From Melitaea cinxia (Eukaryota; Arthropoda; Insecta; Lepidoptera; Nymphalidae): a stretch of 64,000 nucleotides of DNA. Positions 10,200 to 21,475 of the stretch are shown piece after piece. The stretch covers positions 11,374,472-11,438,471 of the forward strand of contig NC_059404.1 in NCBI RefSeq assembly GCF_905220565.1. The letters are read 5' to 3'. The notes beneath the pieces were generated by a model, which was not told the origin of the DNA, did not search any database, and saw only the letters and a list, made by a program, of their open reading frames with translations. The translations under genes and the position numbers were made by a program. How positions within the stretch are numbered: the stretch's first letter is position 1; every line of letters begins with the position of its first letter.

Positions 10200-10896
10200 A
10201 TAATATTCTAAATTCAAAATGTACGAGTAGCTAATTCTTACTCTTATTTTCTTAAATTTGATTCTTCGAAATTTAAGCAAAGTTGCATATATACGCTTTA
10301 TTTATTTATTGCTCATGTTAAAATGTTATTAATTTCTAGACTTTGTATACAAGGCTATCGCAATTTATACCCCGGAGCCCTTTATGGGAGAACCAGTAAC
10401 TGGATAAAAACATAACGCTGAACCCTCCCGCTATTACATTGAGCGGTTTGTAACTCTATAGTACGTACTACGCCACGCTACATACGATATATACGTAAAA
10501 CTTATTTCATTTGCGGATAAAAATTCACATCTACACAAATTATTGAAAGGTTTTATCAGCAGGAGTTACAGGAAGGAATACTAATAAATTGCAACGTTTT
10601 TTATTAAAACTATTTTTTATCTGTTGGATACTATTATACGTCAGATAGCGTTATTGATAACCGGTGACACAGGCACATATAGTATACATATAGATTGATA
10701 ATGAAATCGTCATCCGTTCCGTGTGTATTGCTCCTAAGACTTAATGTTTATTATCTGATGCCTGAGATAACGAGAAACTTACGGCTAAACGTGGTTTACG
10801 AGATAAGATGTTTAATCAAACGTGGCTGAGTGTTATCCATAAAGTTAACCAAATAAGCATCTACACGTCTCAGGAGGAGACCGTTCTATTAATTTA
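10200..10896. other. AT-rich stretch, nothing recognised
   Basis: No exon or repeat family could be supported. Confidence 0.45.
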
Positions 10897-11087
10897 ATAT
10901 ATCTATATAAATAAAAATGAATGTTGCTAAGCGCATAACTCGAGAATGGCTTGACCAATTCGGCTAATTTATTTTTTGTATGTTCCTTAAAGTCCACGTA
11001 AGGTTTTTATGAAAAAAAATTATTAAAAAAATTAAAAAGATATATATTTTTACTATTAACTTTTGACAGAAGAAGTCTGTCTGGGTA

Positions 11088-11276
11088 GTGGCGAGCTGTG
11101 TCGATTCGCTATCCCAAATCCTTCCAAACTACCTTCGGTGCCAGAAACATAAACTGTTTGCCGTACTTCCAGCACTTGCTGTCGTGAGAGCGAACTCGCC
11201 TATTCCCCGCCTTCTCACTGTACTCAACGCTCTTTTGGATGCACAGCCTGAGTTTGATCTTTTTTTGGATGAATGA
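11088..11276 (+). pseudogene. Possible LINE polyprotein C-terminal fragment
   Basis: A 62-codon frame ends ...RLLTVLNALLDAQPEFDLFLDE then stop. The closing pattern of an acidic, hydrophobic tail after 'LL..LN.LL' resembles C-termini of some insect non-LTR polyproteins, from memory only. No catalytic motif is present. It could instead be a host exon, but it has no flanking splice signals that I can support. Confidence 0.35.
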
Positions 11277-11448
11277 GTGAAAAAACTATCTGTATACATG
11301 AAGTTTTGTGAGCGAGGTGTATAACTGTTGTATTGTTGTATTTTTTTTTAAGTTCCATTTGTTATATATCTATCCGGCAACCCGCATTGTAGCAGTGTGG
11401 TGGATTAACTTCTGATCCTCCTCCTACACGGGGAAAGAAGTCTATGCC

Positions 11449-11455
11449 ATGTCAC

Positions 11456-11486
<31 letters not shown>

Positions 11487-11601
11487 TATCATTATCATTA
11501 TCATCATCATCATTATCATCATCATTATCATTATCATTATCATCATCATCATCATCATCGTCATCGTCATCGTCATCGTCATCATCATCATCATCATCAT
11601 G

Positions 11602-11674
<73 letters not shown>

Positions 11675-11847
11675 CTTCAGCCTATCGAAGTTCTGTACTA
11701 GACAATTCCCACACGGGATATAAACTACAGTTCGCACCAAAAATGGCGTGATCTCATGTGTGTTGCCTATAGTCACTACGCTGGGCAGGCGGGTTGATAA
11801 CCGCAGGGCTGACTTTGTCCCACCGAAGACGCTGCTGCCCATCTTCG
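11449..11847 (-). mobile_element. 5'-truncated LINE (antisense) with a ~220 bp (TCA)n tail
   Basis: On the minus strand the order is 'accgaagatgggcagcagcg', 'ggcaacacacatgagatcac', 'actt cgataggctgaagtg', then (TGA)n corresponding to 11454-11676 on the plus strand. Comparison with 30508-30812, 57548-57890 and 62081-62334 shows it is the 3' untranslated end of the same LINE. The tail has local GAC/AAT variants. Long frames of poly-Ile or poly-Met in this tail are not genes. Confidence 0.82.
11454..11676. repeat. (ATC)n trinucleotide array
   Basis: About 220 bp of ATC repeats with blocks of ATT ATC and GTC ATC variants. It is interpreted as an expanded LINE tail rather than an independent microsatellite. 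Confidence 0.97.
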
Positions 11848-11988
11848 GTCTATGCCCAGCAGTGGGATATTACAGGCTGAAGCGTAGCGCAGCGTCGATT
11901 GTTATAGGTCCAACTTGGGAGATAGGGTAGTTTTATCTCAATCGGTAGCTGATCTCCGGGCAAGACAACGTCTGCCGGGTCCGCTAGT

Positions 11989-13024
11989 ACATAAATAATT
12001 TGACACCGATCTGTTTATATTAATAATTGACAAAAACAAATAAATAAAATAACTAATGTCAGATGGCATTTAAGATTACAGTAATACGTTCTTTCGCGCC
12101 TGACACTCAACGGCCCTGTGTGTGTGCGTAATAATATATAGGTATGTTATTACTTTTTTACGCACACATTTATCATCAGAGTTTAATTAATTTTTCGATT
12201 CGACATAATAAAAAATGTAAGTGTAAGTAATTTCAAAAGTACACTTCACAAGAGGAAATTATATCTCGTGAAATTTCTTTTCTATAACTTGAATTGCTTT
12301 TTCAAAGACTTCATTTTATGAGGTACAAAACTCTCGAAAAATATTATTGCTTGAATTGCTTAACAATTACAGGAGTAATTTCGTTTCAGTAATACACGCA
12401 GGAATACCATACAAATATTAAGCTGGAATATTGGATACAATATATTATCGCAAACATATGCATATGTATAACTAGCAGTTGCCCGCGAGTTGATTCGCGT
12501 AAGAATTGATAATATTTATAAAAAAGCGCTAAAATAGCGTGTAACCATTACATTACAACAACTTATGACCTCTTTGTGTGCGACATTTATGATTCATCTG
12601 TTGTGCGCTAGACTTACCAGACTGCTCAGAGAGCTCGTCCCCGATCACGTTTCATAAAACTGTCATGCAAAAAAATAGTCTTCAAGCCATTTTTAGGTGA
12701 TTTCAGTAATCCGAATTAATTTTTTATTGTACCATAGAGAATTACTACACGCGCTTGAATAATTGTTTATGTTCTATGGAATCAAAAGCCAAACATAAAA
12801 TTTCACGCTTCTAAAATTTGTTAGTTATAATAACGTATAACCTGTTTTTTTTAAAGACAATATATATCCGGGTTTTTTCTTAAACTTTTACTAACTAATT
12901 ACTTAACTATTCATTTTTAATCAATAGCTAGTATTAAAACAAGAATTAAGACAAAAGTAGTACTTCGTTTAAGAGTACAAGTATAGAGTTATGTTTAACA
13001 AACAAACCATACCGAGATCGGTAT
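11989..13024. other. AT-rich stretch with scraps of repeats
   Basis: It holds an inverted pair around 12118-12172 ('tgtgtgcgtaataata' and 'attacttttttacgcacaca') and a Helitron-like end in antisense (about 12471-12505, 'actagcagttgcccgcgag'). No exon was found. Confidence 0.5.
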
Positions 13025-13257
13025 CGATCGATGATATCTCTCTTGAAGTTGTTCAGGATTATGTCTACCTGAGCCACACTATTCAACTCGGCCGAAGAAA
13101 CTTCGGGAAGGAAGCTGATAGGAGGATTCGGTTAGGCTGGGCTGCGTTTGGCAGGCTCCTTTGAGTATTCACTTCGAAGATTCAGCAATGCTTGAAGACA
13201 AAACTCTTCGAGTAATCTGAACTGCCTGTTTTAACATACGGAAATGAATAAATAACC
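13025..13257 (+). pseudogene. LINE reverse-transcriptase fragment
   Basis: A frame with stops reads DDISLEVVQDYVYLSHTIQL, GRRNFGKEADRRIRLGWAAF and KIQQCLKTKLFE. This matches by eye the 'YLGQ.I.L...F..E..RRI..GW.AF' region just after the palm of lepidopteran endonuclease-reverse transcriptases. Two in-frame stops make it a dead copy. The same region occurs at 26745-26960. Confidence 0.75.
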
Positions 13258-13299
13258 ATCTCTCTTCAACGGCCACAAGTAGGATATGAATTCTATGTC

Positions 13300-13410
13300 A
13301 GGGTTACGGAATGACGTACAACACACGTATAAACTATGATAAATATCTGTATAGCCTATACAAATATATACCATGCGCGGGGATCGAACATGTGACTGTT
13401 AGCGTCACTT
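13300..13410 (-). mobile_element. SINE head fragment (minus)
   Basis: 'atgcgcggggatcgaacatg' is the antisense of a B-box region, preceded by 'agcctatacaaatatatacc', which corresponds to the 'attggccatacag' part of the SINE body. The copy is old. Confidence 0.5.
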
Positions 13411-13639
13411 TCAGTTCAATTGTAATAAATTGTGATATCTCGTGTTCGAAAACCATGTGTATTTTACGAAAAACATCTGAATGACTTAAAATCATTTGTC
13501 ATGAGTGACCAAACACAACCGCTATCGTGTTAAAGCAGCCATATGTTTTGACTAAATATGTCATGAAAAATAAGTCTCGCTAGTTGGGAGACCAATTTCT
13601 TCGTATTGGTTAATAATGGGGACAGAACCACAAGGATAC

Positions 13640-13865
13640 ATTAGCACATATATTAGAAACAAGCTTTTACTGGCAGCTACGCTCGCATTGAATTTTTTTA
13701 ATAAAAAGTATCCTATAATACTTCTAATGCCTCCAAAAATATGTGTACAAAGTTTCATGATGATAGATTAAGTAGCGTAGATTAAGTTTCGCGTGAAAGC
13801 GTAACAAACAAACTTACATTCACATTAGTACATTAGTTAGTTACATTCACATAGTATTAGTAGTG
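13640..13865 (-). mobile_element. Helitron-like (Lep1-type) fragment, minus
   Basis: The antisense words 'aaagtttcatgatgat' and 'gcgtaacaaacaaactta' mirror the copy at 4063-4240. The CTAGT end is not clear here. Confidence 0.55.
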
Positions 13866-13915
13866 ATAAGATCATATCTGACAAACATTTATAATTTTTG
13901 TATTTCTAGCAATCG

Positions 13916-14229
13916 CTTCAGCCTGTAATTTCCCACTACTGGGCATAGGCCTCTTTCCCCATGTAGGGGAAGGGTAAGCGCTTAATCCACCACGCTGCTC
14001 CAATGCGGGTTGGCGGATATATTCACTACTATGAGTAACGATCGCTATCAGGCGTAGATGATAACAACCGGGACCGACGGCGTAACGTGCTCTCCGAGGC
14101 ACGGTGGGGAGATCCACAAGGACTGCACATACACCCAGACCACGGCAAACACCTGTATGGCCAATACGAATGTTTGTCACGTGCAGGGATCGAACCCCCA
14201 ACCGCCAGCGCAACAAGCAAAATCCATAG
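13916..14229 (-). mobile_element. 5'-truncated SINE with 14-bp target-site duplication
   Basis: The antisense copy runs from the tail ('cttcagcctgtaatttccca') to the B-box part of the head ('gggatcgaacccccaaccgc') and stops before the A box, so it is truncated at its 5' end. It is flanked by a perfect 14-bp duplication, ATTTCTAGCAATCG, at 13902-13915 and 14230-14243. The longest frame here (132 codons) is SINE sequence. Confidence 0.9.
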
Positions 14230-14265
14230 ATTTCTAGCAATCGTAAAATAATAATTATGTTCGCT

Positions 14266-14565
14266 AGCAAACGAAAAAAACCGACTTCAAATACATCGAC
14301 AAGTAATATAACATAAGTAGTCGAGACAAATTAACAAACGCACTAATCGCCATAATGATTTTAGAAGGTTCCCCTCGATTTCTCTGGGTTGCCATCATCA
14401 GATTCTGGTTTTCTCATTATGGTACCACCCTTGGGATATCTCCTATCCAACAAAAAAAGAATTATCAAAATCGGTTCATAAACAACGAAGTTATCCGCGA
14501 ACACACATAAAAAATATATACAGTCGAATTGAATAACCTTTTTGAAGTCGATTAAAAACCTACTT
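14266..14565 (-). repeat. AACCGACTTCC-family element
   Basis: It runs from 'aaaccgacttcaaatacatc' to 'ctttttgaagtcgattaaa', with the middle part ('cctcgatttctctgggttgc') retained and most monomer sequence deleted. Confidence 0.75.
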
Positions 14566-15040
14566 AAATTAAATACTGTGACTTTTATTGTTTTGATGAA
14601 ATAATACAAACAATGTAGTATACGTCGTTTGCCAAAAATAATACCATTTTTAATGATTTGAAAAACCTTGGAAATGCTTAATATTCATCTAATTACATAG
14701 TAGTTAAGATAAATTTTAAGAAAAATAGATAAAAATATTTAATCTATATAAGTTTTTTTTTGTGTTTAGTTCATCCTCGGTGTGCAAAAAATTTGATTTA
14801 TATTCTAGGAATTAATGTTGTCCTTCAAAACAATTTAACTGTTGATAAAAATGAAACACATTAAATTTAGTAATTTATGAAAAATATAAATTTTCCACTA
14901 AATAACAGGCATTTTTGAAGTAAAACTTACTAAACTTTACTCACGCTGGACTTTGGGCTGATGAAATAAATAGTTATATCCCTATGTCTATACTAATAAT
15001 CCATTTATTAGACCTAGTTTTTTTCATCGGTTATACTGCG
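14566..15040. other. AT-rich stretch, nothing recognised
   Basis: No exon or repeat could be supported. Confidence 0.45.
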
Positions 15041-15043
15041 AAA

Positions 15044-15143
15044 ACTACTGAACCTTAATAATACTGACACTACTGAACCTTAATAATACTGAAACTACTG
15101 AACCTTAATAATACTGAAACTACTGATCCTTAATAATACTAAA
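15044..15143 (+). repeat. Four tandem copies of a 25-bp unit
   Basis: The unit is 'actactgaaccttaataata' followed by 'ctgaa', repeated four times with few changes. The word 'aaaactactgaacc' is also typical of Helitron-like elements, so the array probably grew from one. Confidence 0.93.
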
Positions 15144-15257
15144 ACCTGAATACTTATATCATAAGATGCAGCGTGTTTCGGAGAAGGTTTTAGTATATGA
15201 TATGTCGGTAATTACTTATCGTATAAAAAATATGGACATTCATAAGCAAGTTTCACA

Positions 15258-15293
15258 AATACACACCGACACGTGTATGTGTCGGTGTGTATT
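15258..15293. other. Perfect hairpin, 15-bp stem
   Basis: AATACACACCGACAC (15258-15272) and its exact complement (15279-15293) flank a 6-base loop. Confidence 0.95.
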
Positions 15294-15439
15294 GTGTACA
15301 CGCACACGACAAACGCATACTCATATACAGACATTTAAAACGTACAAACGAATTGATTGTCAACTCAATTATAAAATCGAATAATAATGTAATAAGATGC
15401 AAAAAATCTTAAATATTTAACAGGTAACATAATCATATC

Positions 15440-15637
15440 TTAATATATATAAATCTCGTGTCACAATGTTTGTCCTCAATGGACTCCTAAACTACTTAAC
15501 CGATTTTAGTCAAATTTGCACACCGTGTGCAGTTTGAGCCAACTTAAAAGATAGGCTATATTTTATTTTGATATATTATGTTATTATTATATTTCAGAAA
15601 AAAATAAGGTGATACGAAGTTCGCTAGGTCAGCTAGT
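15440..15637 (+). mobile_element. Helitron-like element ending in CTAGT
   Basis: It starts 'ttaatatatataaatctcgt', contains 'aaactacttaaccgatttta' and ends 'ttcgctaggtcagctagt'. It is non-coding. Confidence 0.65.
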
Positions 15638-15689
15638 TTAATATATAAATTTGCTTTTCTAAAATGATTCATTAGTTTTTATTACTATT

Positions 15690-15992
15690 TTCGACTTTTC
15701 GATTAAATTAAAAATCATCAAAATCGGTACACCCAGTAAAAAGTTATGCGGTATAATACAACGTAGGTCGACGAAAAAATAGTGAAGTAAAAACGCATTA
15801 TTAGATATAGCTTGAAAAGTGGTTGTTAGATCTCAAATAAATTTAAATGGTACCAAATGACACAAACTATCTTTCGACTAAAAAAAAATTGTCGAAATCG
15901 GTCTACCCAGTAAAAGTTCTGAAGTAACATAGGTACACAAAAAAAATACGGTCGAATTGAGAACCTCCTCCTTTTTTGGAAGTCGATTAAAA
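15690..15992 (-). repeat. AACCGACTTCC-family element, partial
   Basis: The copy starts within a monomer ('cgattaaattaaaaatcatc') and ends with the intact terminus 'cctccttttttggaagtcga'. Confidence 0.8.
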
Positions 15993-17619
15993 ATAATTAT
16001 GTAATCAAATACTTTTATTTCATCAAAATAAAAGTTTTTTTAGTTGAATTATCAATAAAACAAACAATTTTAATATCAACTGTTTCTGTAAAATGATTTT
16101 AATTAAACTCAGCTTGCAGGTGCTTCTTTTTAACACGTAGGCAACGATAACACCCGTATATTATCCCAATATTATTTTTATATTATTTTTTTACGCAAGA
16201 GTTGATTTTTTCCATCGAATAAATAAATCGTTCCTGCTTAATCATATATCAGCAGCAACGAACAATATTTTACGTAGCGCCTATAATTTGTATTCTTTTA
16301 AAACATTTAAATCGATACGTTTTGGTATAGGCTTTATATTATGATTGCTTGATATTTATTGATTTTATTTTGCTATTTATTTTCTCACATATATTTTACC
16401 TAGTTAGGTTTTTGTGTGGTTTAATCTATTTTAAAAGTTGTTAAAGATATTTTTAAACCTGTAATATTTATTTTTCACTTCACTTTATATCTAAACAACC
16501 TGGCGTCCATGTTTTTTAAAAAATCATTTATTTTATTAAACTATCTAAGAGAGCACGAGAACGAGAAATCATTATCTCAGGAATAGTTAGTCGACAATTT
16601 TACAAAAAGGTTATAGGTTAATTACAATAGAGAGTGTAGCAGAAGTTACCCGTAATATAATACTCTACAATTTTACAATAATTCCACATATAACCAATAT
16701 TCAAATCAATAATAAATTGTGTCGTTAACTCGTGAGTTACGTTGACGTAATTATGATAATTACCTTTCAATATTTTAAAATACGTGTGATTTAGAATACA
16801 CATAAAAATGACATTTTTTTATAATAAATAAATAAAAAATAAAGACTTTCAACAATATTGAACCGCAATACAGCCCTGTTATTACTTATTATCGTCATAA
16901 ACGTAAACTAAACCTTCAAAAAAAGAAAAATATGATGAAAAAAAAGTGCAAAAGTAAGTCTTAAGTGGCAAGCATTTGTAAACAATGTAACAAATGTGAC
17001 AAAACGCATGCTCCATAATCTGCAAAGCATATCGTGGTTAACACAGCGAATACCATTTATAAACATTGAACTTATGTGGACCTTATCACTTGAGTTATAA
17101 AGTTCAATTTCTTAGTGCTTGTAGGTAAACGACACAGGTGTGTTTGCGTTTCATTACCGGCTACCTTCGAAGAGAAATTGTACATCACCGCGCAGTTTAT
17201 TGTTGGCTGATATTAAAGTGCATTCTTGACCCACTTTTTACTCTCACCTGATTTTGATGTGAAAAACATAATTACATGCAAAGGGCGGGAAAGCGCAACT
17301 TTTGGGAGAATAGTGAACCTAAATACTAGACTTCTTAAAGCTAATAATATGTATACTAAACAGAATCAGAATGGTATTAAAAAATGAGGATCACATGGAT
17401 TTTATATAGTTTTAAAATATTTGAAAACATACATAATTGCTACGTAATAACTGCTTGGTTACATTTAAAAACTCTTAAATATTAACTATATCTTACAAAT
17501 AAATAAAATTGGAGTGTCTATTTGTAATATTAAAATAACCGCTTTTTACTAAATGCATATGGATGTATACACGGTACATATACCAAAATAACATTTTTTA
17601 CAATTTTTATCAATCTTCT
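15993..17619. other. AT-rich stretch, nothing recognised
   Basis: No exon, RNA gene or clear repeat was found on either strand. Confidence 0.45.
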
Positions 17620-17828
17620 GTCTTTCTTTTTGTTCCGGATAATCTCTGAAACGGCTGAACCGATTTTGACGGGAATTTCACAGCAGATAGCTTCGGGGCA
17701 GATAGCTAATATAGTAAGGAGTAGCTTAGGCTACATTTATTTTACAAATTTATTTGTTTTATAACTCAGCGAACTAAACAATATTTTTTTTTTAATTCCA
17801 CGAGGACGAAGTCGCGGGCACAGTTAGT
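17620..17828 (+). mobile_element. Helitron-like fragment
   Basis: 'aaacggctgaaccgattttg' lies near the start and 'gaggacgaagtcgcgggcac' followed by 'agttagt' at the end. The end matches the common 'gaagtcgcgggcaacagctagt'-type terminus in shortened, mutated form. Confidence 0.6.
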
Positions 17829-19105
17829 TTAAAATAAAGTTCTATTAATATTACTTTATTCTAAGTCAAAGTATAATTATTATTAAAATTAAACGTTTTA
17901 CAAGACCCTTACTATCAAGATTCAAAGAAAGATAAAAAAGAGCTATTTATACTTACAAACACACAGATACGTCATCTACAATTTGCACTACAATTGCACT
18001 TACAAATGTTCTAGAAGCGTCGGTAAATAAACCAACAAGCGCATTACAAACCGGATGTACAAGACGTGTGGCATTAACTCGATGCTCTTTCCATTTTCAA
18101 ATACACTTCCAAGGAAATAGCTTAGAACCTTTTAGCTTGGATGATGTTAAAAAAAATCGATAGAAAAAGTTTTCTTACACTAAACATTAGCACCATTTAA
18201 TGGACTTCAGAAACGCCCACGTGTAAATAATACTTCTAGCTGAAAAGGTAGATATTAAATTTTGTCAGTATAATTTTTGTTTTCTTTATCTAAGGACTTG
18301 CGTCCTGTTTCGTCCTGAAGTTTGTTAAGTATAGAAAGTCAGTACGGATATCACGAGAGACGTTATCTATTATTATATAAACGTGTACAGAAAATTCTAA
18401 ACGGTGTTTAAAAATAATGAGGATAATTGAGTAGTAAGGAGGAATGGACACCATATACAATAAAGGTTTTTTTTTGGAATTTCATGCCTTTTTTCTTGAA
18501 ACAGTCCATACCTTTAAAAGAATCATATTTTGCAAATTGCTTGGTAGTACAGAGTCGTCGGAAGTTCGTGTGCGAGGGTTTTTCTGTTTCTTATATTTAA
18601 TTCATGAACTACAATTATAAATTATAGTGCTAATTACCTACATATATTTAGGTTTTAAGCGACAAGTTGATTAAGGCACTAGTTACTATTAACTTCTGCG
18701 CTTTGACGTCCGTTCATGACTAATATTTGTCATATGTTTTGTTTTTGTGTATTATTTGTTTCTTGGCGTATTTTTAATACCTACTGCTATGCAATAACAA
18801 AAAGTATACGTATTTTTGGTCATAGATTAAAAATAAATCTCAGATAGAGAAAGAAAAGTAGGATATGCTATTTTATTTTATAACATTACTAAAACTGTAA
18901 ACAACATAAAATGAAACACCTAGACGTTATCTGAGCAAGTACACTCTTTAAAAACGCTGGAACCGTGATATGAAATTTTAAAACATTTTGATCCAATTTG
19001 AAATTATCAAAAATAAAAAATTTGATTTTATCAAAGGTTAAGGTGCACAAAACCCTATAGTTATATTATAATATTTGAAACCAGGTGCCGATGATTATAC
19101 GTCAG
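17829..19105. other. AT-rich stretch, nothing recognised
   Basis: No feature could be supported beyond short homopolymers. Confidence 0.45.
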
Positions 19106-19129
19106 TTCGTTATTCCACTGCTGAGCTAT

Positions 19130-19310
19130 ATTCCCTACTATGAGTAACGATCGCCAGTAGGCGTATATGATAAAAACCGGACCGACGGCTTAACGTATTC
19201 TCCGAAGCATGGTGAGGAGATTCACAAGAACTAACAACCAGACAGGAAATAAATATTTGTATAAACACAAATATCCACGCCGAACGGGAATTGAACCCGC
19301 GACCGTCATC
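19130..19310 (-). mobile_element. SINE copy with a different tRNA-like head (minus)
   Basis: The body 'ccctactatgagtaacgatc' is shared with the main SINE, but the head end 'acgggaattgaacccgcgac' differs. It suggests either a separate subfamily or a recombined head. Confidence 0.6.
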
Positions 19311-20034
19311 TAAGATTTCATTCACATTAAATTATATATATCAGTTGTTTAATTTAAATTCGCACGACCTTCTTCTAAAACCAAATCAACTGCGAATAAC
19401 ACAGATTAGCTCAAAATAAAATTGTTAAACGAATTTCCAAAAAACGAAATCCATCTACAAAAAAAAATGCTTTGTTACATATTTATTTTCTAAATTAAGT
19501 AGAAATAAAGTTTATCATAACTTCTGTTATTAATGGACTTTTTACTTTCGTTCAGTAATACACTTTGAAAATTAACTTCGAATTCGAAAATTATATTATT
19601 TTTATTTTCGTATACTTTCATAATTGTTGAAGTTAAAGTACGAAGGAATTCGAGCGCAAATATTTGTAATTTTGTTACGTAATTAATTTATCGTACTTTT
19701 ATATTTTCTTTCAAATTATGTTATAAATTCCAATATTAATTGCTATAATTGCCTCGTGGTAGTACCCTCATCTTAAAACTTAACTTCTATGGTATTTTTT
19801 AATAAATCGTGCTATTATTTGAGGTATTAAAGAGATTGAACAACGCATATTTCATTTCATAAAATAAACCCTACGGCTACATTTACCGCATAATTTTACC
19901 CTTTCCCTCAGATTACCTACAAGATATGTTTTGAGCATAGAAATATAAATTAAATATAATTGTTTAATAAATATAATTGATTGGAAAATTTGATTTTATT
20001 GATTTTTTTTATTTTAAATCGAATAAGTGATTAC

Positions 20035-20275
20035 AGGAGCTCATAGAAACTGCACCACCAGAAGCATTGCAAACGCTTTGCCGACCCTACCTCCAATTCT
20101 CCCCAGGAGTTCTGGTCACCTTACTCACCAACAGGAACACAAAACTGCTTGATAACACTATTCTTTAGCTGTGATCTTCTGTAAGGTCGAGGTACTGCCC
20201 CAGTCGGGCTGCTCCCAAAATGTATATTTTGAGCAAGAAATTACCCACTGTGCCCTACCTAAGTTGTGTGTGTAA
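20035..20275 (+). repeat. Old interspersed repeat
   Basis: 'ggagttctggtcaccttact' and 'gtaaggtcgaggtactgccc' match the repeat around 528-1050 after its SINE is removed, and 25096-25374 inverted. Confidence 0.8.
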
Positions 20276-20639
20276 CTACCATATTATGACCTCATGGTTT
20301 CAAGAGTTTCTTGGGTTAATATTCACATAGCGTAACCACGAGGTCACCGTCGAGGTCACCACAAGGCTTCACAAAATTGTCAAATTAAATATAATATGAA
20401 CATAAAACTACAAATCGAAGTTATTATTCTCGAAAATAATAATACTTAAAACAAACAAATTACAATACATTGTATTGTTATTGTAAGTACATATTATACA
20501 AATGGACGGAATATTAATTTGTCAAACAATTACAATAAAAATAATAATTTAAATTTAAATTCAATTAAAGACTAACGTGTTTTGTTTTTTTTTTTAGTAA
20601 AATAAATTGTAAGTTAAATTATAAATAATTATATGAAGT
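20276..20639. other. AT-rich stretch, nothing recognised
   Basis: No feature could be supported. Confidence 0.4.
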
Positions 20640-20850
20640 CAACAAACAAGCGTACGGCACATCATACGATTACCGTAGCTAAGGACGCATTCATACTACA
20701 TAAGAAGCATTGAAAGCACGTTACCGACACTACTGGTAGTACGTACAGTATTATTTGGCTGTGATCTTTTGTAAAGTTGAGGCACTGTACCAGTCGTACT
20801 GCTCCAGGCTTTAAGCAGAATATTTCCTGTGTACTGTGCCTTAACTTTAC
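20640..20850 (+). repeat. Old interspersed repeat, internally deleted copy
   Basis: The start 'caacaaacaagcgtacggca' and the end 'gttgaggcactgtaccagtc' belong to the same family as 20035-20275; the 'ctctggtcacc' block is lost. Confidence 0.7.
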
Positions 20851-21299
20851 GACTAGAAGTAATAAAGTTAAAACTGTAACAAAAACACCAATAGAATCAA
20901 CTAACAAAATTATTTCCAATTGTATACTCTGTGTATTTTATTGTAATTCTATTGTGTATAAGTACTAACAATCTTTTTCGTCATTTTTCTTCTTGAGTAC
21001 AATTACAATAATTGAGATTTGATAATGTCCGTTCTCAAGTTCAGATGTCAGTTTTTTTGGGTAACTTTGTGTTTAATTTTAATATAAGGATGTTTATTTG
21101 TTGGATGGAAATTAAAAGATTGTAGAAAAACTGTGTATAATTCAACGTTCACAATATAAATACAAAATAAAGCAGTAAAATTGATAGCATTTTAAAAATG
21201 TAATTGAAATTTAAAAATATAAACAATTTAGAGATAAATATAACAAATTTCATAAAATATTGTAATCGAATAACGATAACGAGATTTATAAAATCGCTT

Positions 21300-21475
21300 A
21301 TATCTAAAGTCAAGGCAATAAATCCGCTCTACCCGATACATCTGGCCCGCGACGTTGTGATACCGTATATTTCTCCAAACATTACTCAGCCTTACCTCAA
21401 CGGGGCCTGTTTATCTCGCTTTATCTGCGTTACCTGCGAGCCAATTAACCTAGAAACCGTTGGATCCTCATAATT
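21300..21475. other. GC-richer unexplained block upstream of the CUB exon
   Basis: 'cgctctacccgatacatctg' to 'ctgcgagccaattaacctag' stands out from AT-rich surroundings about 1.4 kb before the first CUB exon. An 89-codon frame overlaps it, but I see no signal peptide or donor in the right phase. It is a candidate conserved non-coding element, unproven. Confidence 0.35.

Larger units (their letters stand above)
11368..11893 (+). mobile_element. SINE copy interrupted by an antisense LINE
   Basis: SINE body 'caacccgcattgtagcagtg' to 'gggaaagaagtctatgcc' (11368-11448) resumes as 'gtctatgcccagcagtggga' to 'ttacaggctgaagcg' (11848-11893). The break carries a 9-bp duplication, GTCTATGCC, at 11440-11448 and 11848-11856. 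Confidence 0.8.
10897..11988 (+). mobile_element. Helitron-like element split by nested insertions
   Basis: The left part (10897-11060) has 'atctatataaataaaaatga' and 'taactcgagaatggcttgac'. The right end (about 11930-11988) is 'ggcaagacaacgtctgccgg' followed by 'gtccgctagt', a Helitron-like CTAGT end that recurs inverted at 32212. Between them lie a possible LINE fragment, a SINE and an antisense LINE. That left and right ends belong to one element is inferred. Confidence 0.55.

Noticed and set aside
11442..11751. Long frames of poly-Ile and poly-Met on both strands
   Set aside because: They are translations of the (ATC)n tail of an antisense LINE, not proteins.
13872..14270. 132-codon minus-strand frame
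   Set aside because: It lies wholly in a SINE flanked by a 14-bp target-site duplication.
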